Assembly (NCBI RefSeq): GCF_033115175.1
Contig: NC_084834.1
Coordinates: 120,896,275 to 120,960,274, forward strand
Source of the DNA: Lepus europaeus
Taxonomy: Eukaryota > Chordata > Mammalia > Lagomorpha > Leporidae
Direction: 5' to 3'
Length of the DNA: 64,000 nucleotides
Positions within the stretch are counted from its first letter, which is position 1. Each line of letters starts with the position of its first letter. The notes below the pieces were generated by a model. That model was not told the DNA's origin. It saw nothing but the letters and a program-made list of their open reading frames with translations, and did not search any database. Shown here piece after piece: positions 57,667 to 64,000 of this stretch. The translations under genes and the position numbers were made by a program.

Positions 57667-58602
57667 ATGGGTAATCCTGGACAATACTTCCTACACAGCA
57701 CTAATCGGCCCATCAGAATTTATGCATCTGTGCTACACCGAATGGCGGGAAGGCAAATTGGATTACTTCAGCTCTCTCCTTGGCCAGCTAATTCTCTTGA
57801 AGTCCCTCCTGTGTTCAGGTGGGTGCATGGCAATATCAACAAACCTGAGAGTAGATGAAAAACCAGTATCCCCTTCTTAGGTCTTCTCCATGTTTTCTAG
57901 CTGGTTCTATTGGAGTCTTGGTCATTATACTTGGGGCAGGATGGAGGTATAAAAAGCAGTGGGGAAGCCACTGTACTCCTCAGGAACCTAGCAAGATGTG
58001 TCTCAGTGGTTCAATGACTCTTCCTTTTCCCAGGTGTTCTTCTTATATGGCCCGAGATTGGGGCATTGAAGGTTTTGGCCATGTAGGCTTAGTTCTGCCC
58101 AACTTGGAGCTGAAAGAGCTGGTATCCATTCTCAAATGTTGGCAGCTACTTAGTGTAGAGGTCACCCTGGGGACTCCTGGTGGGCAGGAAAATCTCTGGC
58201 TATCAGCAATAAAACTTCCCAGCTCTGCCCAGGAGCGCAGATTACCTAACTGGGAAAACCCACTGGACTGCAGAACAGCTCCCTAACTACGAGGAGGCCG
58301 CCACTACAGGAATGCCCCTGGGATTACAGTCCTTGTATAGCCTCCAGCCTCTGGCTGTCCTGCTGCTCCTTTACAGGGGTTCAGTGAATCTCATGCTGCT
58401 CACTCTGATTGTGCTGGGGAATCTTTCACCACCCACGACCCTGGCCCCAGTCACTCTCTGCCGCATCTGGGTGAAGCACATCATGGCCTTTGCTTCCTAT
58501 TGTGAACTTCACCCAGCGTCTTACACAGGTGTTGGCTCTCTCTACGACAGTGTTTTGTATTCTTGTGAGCTTCCAAATACTGGATTATCATCACAGTGTT
58601 AG
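57667..58602 (+). other. Unrecognised transcript-like stretch with open frames
   Basis: Three open frames follow each other on the + strand: 57667-57858 (63 codons, ATG in fair context), 57855-58286 (143 codons, with a hydrophobic AGSIGVLVIILGAGW segment) and 58312-58602 (96 codons, Leu-rich start). Base composition is balanced and unlike the AT-rich flanks, and no SINE is present. I do not recognise the protein. It may be an old retrocopy, an ERV fragment or noncoding sequence with chance frames. GT and CAG candidate splice sites exist but give no clear exon series. Confidence 0.25.
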
Positions 58603-58740
58603 GGACATCGTAGTTCACGACCCCTCCCCCCCACTTTGTACTCTCATTTACTCATATTTCTAAGGCTACTTCTGGATAACAACTTGCCTGTTACCATAAT
58701 GTGGGATATAAAGATGGTCCTAAAAAATCTTTGTAGCATG

Positions 58741-58971
58741 ACAGCCCGGGAAGGCAGTGGAGGATGGCCCAAGTGCTTGGGCCCTGCACCCCATGGGAGA
58801 CCAGGAGAAGCACCTGGCTCCTGGCTTCGGATCAGCACGATGCGCCGGCCGCAGCGGCCATCGGAGGGTGAACCAACGGCAAAAAGGAAGACCTTTCTCT
58901 CTGTCTCTCTCTCACTATCCACTCTGCCTGTCCAAAAAAAAAAAAAGTTACAATAATTTAAAAAAAATTAA
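58741..58971 (+). repeat. C repeat (CSINE), 5'-truncated
   Basis: Starts mid-element at ACAGCCCGGGAAGGCAGTGG; flanked by AAAAATCTTTGTAGCATG on both sides. Confidence 0.95.
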
Positions 58972-59039
58972 AAAAAAATCTTTGTAGCATGGTTAACTTT
59001 TCATGCATGTTCAGCTCATCATGCGTTTAATCACTCCTT

Positions 59040-59180
59040 CATCTCAGACATTAAAATGGGCACTGTGTGTACACTGGTGAATGAAATACACAGTTCTTGT
59101 CCTTCTGGTGACTACCATACGGTGACGGGGAAGACAGATAATACATAAGAAACTACATAAATAATTCAAAAAAGGTATGG
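59040..59180 (+). repeat. MIR-like fragment
   Basis: GTGTACACTGGTGAATGAAAT, ACAGTTCTTGTCCTTCTGG has the layout of a MIRb central/3' part. Confidence 0.4.
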
Positions 59181-59418
59181 TCGACACAATGAAAACCGAT
59201 ACCTGTGGGAATTATGTGGGAGGAGGGTTGGTGGGAACCAGTTGTAAGAAAAGATGGGGGGGAGGGACAGGTGTGGACATGGCATATACCAAAGCCTAAG
59301 GATACAGCAAGAAATGAAAAGGAAGTTTCTGAGTGGGAGTATCAGGAGAGGAGTAGAAAAATGGGAGGCTGTGTTGCAGGAAGCAGCAGGTGGGGGTGAG
59401 CGCTGGGGGCAGTCAGAA

Positions 59419-59709
59419 TTCACCAGAGCAGTCAGAGTAGAGTTAGATTTACTGAATACATGCCAGGGGCAGCAGTCTACAGGACAGCGAGGCTGTCTGG
59501 TGCCCAGACTGCAATCTGAGAGGCCTGTCTGTGGCGGCAGCCTCCTCATAGGCCAGCTGTTTTGTTTTCTTGTGGTCCGATGGGGTCTCTCTCTCACATC
59601 CTTTGCCTTTCTTCTGGTCAGAGCTGGGAGGTTTCCACTGCTGTTACCTAGGGCCTTCCCCAGCTGCCATATGCTCCAGATGACCCCCCAGTCCCCTGAG
59701 AGATAAGAG
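59419..59709 (-). repeat. LTR-like direct repeat, left copy
   Basis: Near-colinear with 61572-61859 (shared TTCACCAGAGCAGTCAGAG, GCCCAGACTGCAATCTGAG). On the minus strand this is the 3' copy. Confidence 0.7.
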
Positions 59710-60318
59710 GATGACCAATCTATGGCATTTGGGTGGAGGTCCAATTACTGCTTCCTGCTGCTCAGGGGTGTTATGTTGCCCCTGTCTTTGATTGTCAGTT
59801 TTCCAAGGAGTTTGGGGTGTCCCAGGGCCGTGGCTTCAGGAATCCAGTAGGTAGAAGAGCCTCAGGGAAGAGGGGGTGGTCCATTCTGGAAATAGATGCC
59901 CACATTACCCAGGGGACTGTAGGTGGCCTCACTTATGTCCTTATTGCTCTACCACTTGAAAATAGATCTGCGGTGTTCAGAAGGAGATATGCTGAATTAA
60001 TTTGTTCAAAAAAGGAGGGCCAGGAGTAATGGCAAGGAGAGATACTAGAGGAATAACTAGGGATGGGAGAGAAGATAGAAGCCACATTCACCTGAGGAAT
60101 TGAGAACCCAAGCCCAGGGTCTCTATTGCATCCACTCCTGCAAGGGTGTTTTTAATACTGTGCTGTACCTCTTCTGATTTTTTTTTTTGCATGGGATACT
60201 TGGGTGCAAGAGGAGAGACACTGACTGGGATCTGCAGCCATGGGTGTTGGGAGTTAGGGTGAGCACCACCTGAGACCTGTCTGAACAGCAGGCACAGATC
60301 TCTGACAAATTCACAGAA

Positions 60319-61570
60319 TTATGTAACACGGATGGATTGCCCTCTGGGGGAGGTGTACTCTTGACCCTGGAGAGGAGGGTCCATGGGAAAAAGCCTTGGA
60401 GCGTTCTTGCTGTTGGCGCTGTCAGAAGGACTTGATGGGATCTGGTTCAGACAGATTCCAGTGGTCTGTTTTTTGTCCTGTGAGAGAACTTTAAGGTATA
60501 CCCAGTCTCCAGGCACAAGTTTGTATAGGAAGGTGCGACTGGGCCTTGGGCTGTGTTGGCTTTGATAGTTCCAACCTGTATGGTTGGCCCTAGGGGGACT
60601 GGACATACTGTGCCAGGTAGTGGTTTCAGGGCCTCACAGGGGATCCGTCTGGAAGAAGGTAACTCACAGAGGAGCTTGAACAAGCTGCAGTGTGTCTCAG
60701 ATCCTGGGGCACTGTGGGGCCTCAGGATGGCCAGAGGAGGAGTCAGCCATGGCTCTTGTACCTCTTGCATTGGTGTTGGGGGAGCTTCCCATGGTCTGCC
60801 TGCCCTCTCTGCTGTTCCTGAGGCCTGGGGAATGACGGGCCACGTGTAGTGTAATGGATATGGAGGGCTCTGGTGCCCTCTTGCACCGTCTGCTCGATAA
60901 AGCCTGGACTGTTGTCTGATTGCAGGGAGCAGGGGAGCCTGCAGCAAGGGGGGGTTATGGTCAGGGAGGGCTGCTACAACCTCAGAAGCCTTTTTGGACC
61001 TCGTAGGGAATGCTTCTACCCATCCAGCAAAGGTGCCCACAAAGACCAGAGATATTAAGCCTGCTGCAGGGAGGCATGGGTGTGAGATGTTTGCCAGTCA
61101 TTGCCAGGCAGGGGCCCTGACTTTGGATAGGTTGAAGGAGAGTGGGAAGTTCATGGGCGTCCTCTGGGTTTGTGTGGTAGCCTGTGGGGAACGCATGAGA
61201 GCTTGCAGGGCTTGGGGTACATCCTTGCACTTAGTCCTTGGGGGCTTTGGCCTCCAGATGAGTAGCTTGGTGGAGGTCCTGGGAGAAGAAGCCTGTCATC
61301 AGGTCCTCTTAGTGCAGCTGAAGGCTCTAAGCCCTTTTGGGATTCTTCTTGGGTGTATTGAGGGGGAGAAGGGACCATGTTGAGAACCACAGCAGCCTGA
61401 AGGGACAATCTGGTGGCTGCCTTGGCTTGTTTGTCATCCTTGTTTCTAGTGGAAATCTCCTTATTTTGTGTCTGGTGAGCTTTGCAGTGGGTAATAGCAA
61501 CCATCCCTGTGAGCACGTGAGCCTCCGGTAGGATCAGGATTTGGGGGCATGTTTCATGGGGGTTCTTGGA
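60319..61570 (-). pseudogene. RNase H-integrase remnant of class I ERV
   Basis: Minus-strand open pieces 61151-61669, 60447-61040 and 60319-60606 read successively as RNase H end, integrase core and integrase C-terminal domain. The core starts at GTFAGWVEAFPT, where an Asp is expected in place of the first Gly. Further left (59710-60318) nothing env-like is recognised. Confidence 0.65.
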
Positions 61571-61571
61571 G

Positions 61572-61859
61572 TTCACCAGAGCAGTCAGAGTAGAGTTAGA
61601 TTTACTGAATACACTGCCAGGGGCAGCAGCCTCACAGGACGGCGAGGCTGTCTGGTGCCCAGACTGCAATCTGAGAGGCTTCTATGTGGCGGTAACCTCC
61701 TCATAGCTCATTGTTTTGTTTCCTTGCTGTCCAGTGGGTTCTCCCTGTCACAAAATTTATTTTTCTGGGCGGAGCTAGGAAGTTTCCACTATTAGCTAGG
61801 GACTTTCCCAGCCCGCCAACAAGCCTGGGTGACCACCACAGACTGGAGAGGTAGGCAGG
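61572..61859 (-). repeat. LTR-like direct repeat, right copy
   Basis: The 5' copy on the minus strand. It runs directly into RNase H coding sequence at about 61570, marking the large internal deletion. Confidence 0.7.
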
Positions 61860-61884
61860 GCCCAGATCACATGGGGTGCTGTGG

Positions 61885-62085
61885 CCATGATTAAGAATTT
61901 GGGTACATGGCAGAGCTGACGTCCCACATGGGAGACTCAGAACAAGCTCCTGGATCAGCCTGGACCAGCCCTAGCTGATTCATTCATTTGGGGAGTAAGC
62001 CAGCAGATGGATGCTCGCTCTCTGTCTCTCCCTTCTGTCTGTAATCTGCCTTCCAAATACAAATAAATAAATATTAAAAAACATT
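61885..62085 (+). repeat. C repeat (CSINE), diverged 3' half
   Basis: CCCACATGGGAGACTCAGAAC, GGGGAGTAAGCCAGCAGATG, CAAATAAATAAATATTAAA. Confidence 0.75.
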
Positions 62086-62354
62086 TTTGGATATAATGAG
62101 AAATAATAAAAGGTTTTTAGAAGGAACATAATGTGGTGTTATTCATAGTTTCAAAAGAATATTCTTGCTGTTTTGTGGAGAAAAGACTGAAGGGGTATCC
62201 ATTGATATTTGAGACACCCAAGAAGAGATACCACGCAGGAACTGGACGTTAAAGAGTTTGCAAAATCCTTGAAGAGAGCGTGGGTAGGAGGTAAAAATAT
62301 GTGAGCCATTCCAGTGAGGAACTAAGCTGAGTCTTTCAGCCAAGGATTGTTCTT

Positions 62355-62668
62355 TTTTTTTAAAGATATGTTTACTTTTATTTGAAAGGCAGAGTTAGAG
62401 GCAGAGGCAGAGAGTGAGGTCTTGGATCTGCTGGTTCACTCCCCACATGGCTGCAGTGGCCAGAGTTGTGCCCATCTGAAGCCAGCAGCTTCTTCTGGGT
62501 CTCCCTGATGGTGCAGGGGTCCAAGGACTTGGGCCATCTTCCACTGCTTTCCCAGGCCACAGGAGAGAGCTGGATCGGAAGTGGAGCAGCCTGGATGCGA
62601 ATGAGCACCCATATGGGATGCTGGTGCTGCAGGTGGTGGCTTTACCCACTGTGCCACAGAGCCAGCTT
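62355..62668 (-). repeat. C repeat (CSINE)
   Basis: TTTTTTTAAAGATATGTTTAC to CTGTGCCACAGAGCCAGC. Confidence 0.9.
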
Positions 62669-62769
62669 CCAGGATTGTTCTAAATGGGGTGGTCGGTTGA
62701 AGTTATTGGCTGGGGGGTGGGTAGACTATCAACCTTTGTGAGATACAAAGTTGTAAAGATTTACAACTA

Positions 62770-62915
62770 CCCTCCTCATCACCAACCTTTATGTAGCAGT
62801 ATAATTTGCATTTGGTCATAATTCTCTGATAAGTAGCCTGAAGCTCAGAGGAAGACTTGCTCAGTCTCTCAGCATTAGGATTTACACCTCAGCTATTGAC
62901 TGCGCGGCCCATAAT
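62770..62915 (+). repeat. MIR-like fragment
   Basis: AAGCTCAGAGGAAGACTTGC, GCATTAGGATTTACACCTC match a MIR 3' region. Confidence 0.4.
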
Positions 62916-63204
62916 ACCACCAAATATTGTTTCTGTCTTACAGGGATTAGAAAGAACACGGATAACTGGCTAAACCATGTAGGCTCTTCTTTTCTTTTAC
63001 AACCTGCATTCTATTCCATGTTCTACACATCTGAAGCTTCCTATATTTCACTGTCAGCTAGGGTAGTAAAATCAGTAATGACAGAGAAAGAAGGGCTGAG
63101 AGGTATTATGAAGTAGACACTACTCTGACTGATGGGACCCATGGCGGTGGCGAAGCATTTGAGCAAAATACAGAGGATTGCACGAACAGGAACGTCATCG
63201 ATAA

Positions 63205-63425
63205 AAATGGCCAGCACTTGTGGGACCGTGTATACACCAGGTACTACTGCACAGTCTCCTCTCAGTCACCCTGTGAGATGGGCCTGTTGTTAGCCTCCCT
63301 TCACAGGTGCTGGAATTACAGAAGTGACTCACTTAAGGCCAGGCAGCTAGAGGTGACCTGAGATTTAGATTCAGGTAATTCAGCTCCCTATTCTGTACTC
63401 TTGACCACTGTGCTATTTTGTCCCT
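63205..63425 (+). repeat. MIR element
   Basis: ACACCAGGTACTACTGCAC, CACCCTGTGAGATGGGCC, GACTCACTTAAGGCCAGGC, CTCTTGACCACTGTGCTATT: near-complete MIR. Confidence 0.7.
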
Positions 63426-64000
63426 CTCACGTTATCAACTAGAAGTCAGTTGAGAAGGGAGTTGGAAATGCCGTTAAGATGATACCAAGGCATGTAAGAA
63501 GGATTGAACAGAACGTGTGAATTCTGTAAGCTGTGTTTAAGGAAAGGTTTTAGGCTGGGGGATATACATTTAGGATGTATAAAACTATGAGCTAAGGGTT
63601 TTTGTTTTATGGAAACTTGGAAAGCTACTGCTTTCTGATACAGTTTTTATCTTGGAGAGAATATGCGTAGCAAGGACAGGCTGTGAAGTGAACCGTGGGA
63701 AATGTTCAAGTCAGGGCAGAGGGCTGCGCAAGAACCAAGGGATTATCAACGGGCTTGGTAAATAATTAAATACACAGGTGGGGGAGGGAGGAGTCAGAGA
63801 TGAACAAGGCTTGATCCTGGTGACTAAGAGGACAATGAAGCCACTGAAGAGGGCAAAGGTCGTTTTGAAGACACACATTCTAGAAGATGTACGAGGTGGG
63901 ATCCATGTCCAGAGTGAAATCCATATATCCACCCAAGAAAAGCATTCAAACCTGGTGGCTGCCTACTGTATCGGTATTAGTAGCTTTGCCTCCTCCTTGC
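63426..64000. other. Intergenic sequence, nothing recognised
   Basis: No exon, CpG island or named repeat is visible. By gene order the CLOCK promoter would be expected further right. Confidence 0.4.

Larger units (their letters stand above)
59419..61859 (-). mobile_element. Internally deleted class I ERV with two LTR-like repeats
   Basis: Direct repeats of ~290 bp (59419-59709 and 61572-61859) enclose minus-strand pol sequence. Running from the right repeat leftwards: an RNase H end (VLTGMVAITHCKAH, near 61470-61540), integrase N-terminal sequence, an integrase core piece containing GWVEAFPT (near 61000-61040), and a basic C-terminal piece with GDWVYLK (near 60500). This order and wording fit gammaretrovirus-like (class I) pol. 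Gag, protease, reverse transcriptase and env are missing: the right repeat abuts RNase H with no leader or primer site. Frames are broken several times. Confidence 0.7.

Noticed and set aside
54610-64000. CLOCK 5' exon or promoter
   Set aside because: No CpG island or recognisable exon was seen; ATGGCGGTGGCG near 63143 is isolated and lacks promoter context.
1-64000. CRISPR array, bacterial operon or plasmid features
   Set aside because: The window is vertebrate DNA. Regular repeats are SINEs and microsatellites, and no spacer-repeat pattern occurs.

Overview
This is mammalian nuclear DNA, almost certainly from a rabbit or close relative. The tRNA-derived lagomorph C repeat (CSINE) occurs more than 50 times on both strands, often nested and often flanked by clear target-site duplications. 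Two vertebrate genes on the + strand can be followed exon by exon. Most long open frames outside those exons are repeat sequence.

Left end (1-3.3 kb): the last two coding exons of NMU (neuromedin U), 1890-1943 and 3189-3224, then an AATAAA at 3239. They encode the C-terminal half of the secreted peptide, the amidation and dibasic processing site and the stop codon. Earlier NMU exons lie outside the window.

Main gene (9.17-54.6 kb): all six coding exons of PDCL2 (phosducin-like 2, a testis-type thioredoxin-fold protein) join in frame to a 241-residue product. Exon 1 lies in a CpG island at about 8.85-9.44 kb and holds only Met-Gln. Intron 1 is 23 kb, and the remaining introns are filled with SINEs, L1 fragments and older MIR/L2/MER sequence. 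In the mammalian order I know, NMU-PDCL2-CLOCK run in the same direction, so CLOCK should begin beyond the right edge. I found no CLOCK exon here.

Most unusual region (about 15.58-26.55 kb, PDCL2 intron 1, sense orientation): a decayed endogenous retrovirus. It has a roughly 980-bp 5' LTR, a tRNA-Leu-like primer binding site, a Gag-like remnant rich in Arg/Asn/Pro, an RNase H remnant, an integrase core with exact D-35-E spacing, and a very long Env-like region. The Env-like region has an N-terminal membrane anchor, many N-glycosylation motifs, a heptad/coiled-coil stretch and a C-terminal membrane anchor just before a truncated 3' LTR. Protease and most of reverse transcriptase are missing. 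The integrase reads as class III (ERV-L/spuma-like). ERV-L elements normally lack env, so an env-bearing member is worth a phylogenetic check.

Right end (54.6-64 kb): intergenic sequence with a MER5-type DNA transposon, an unrecognised transcript-like stretch (57.7-58.6 kb), a second internally deleted ERV on the minus strand (59.42-61.86 kb; two ~290-bp direct repeats around RNase H-integrase remnants) and MIR elements.
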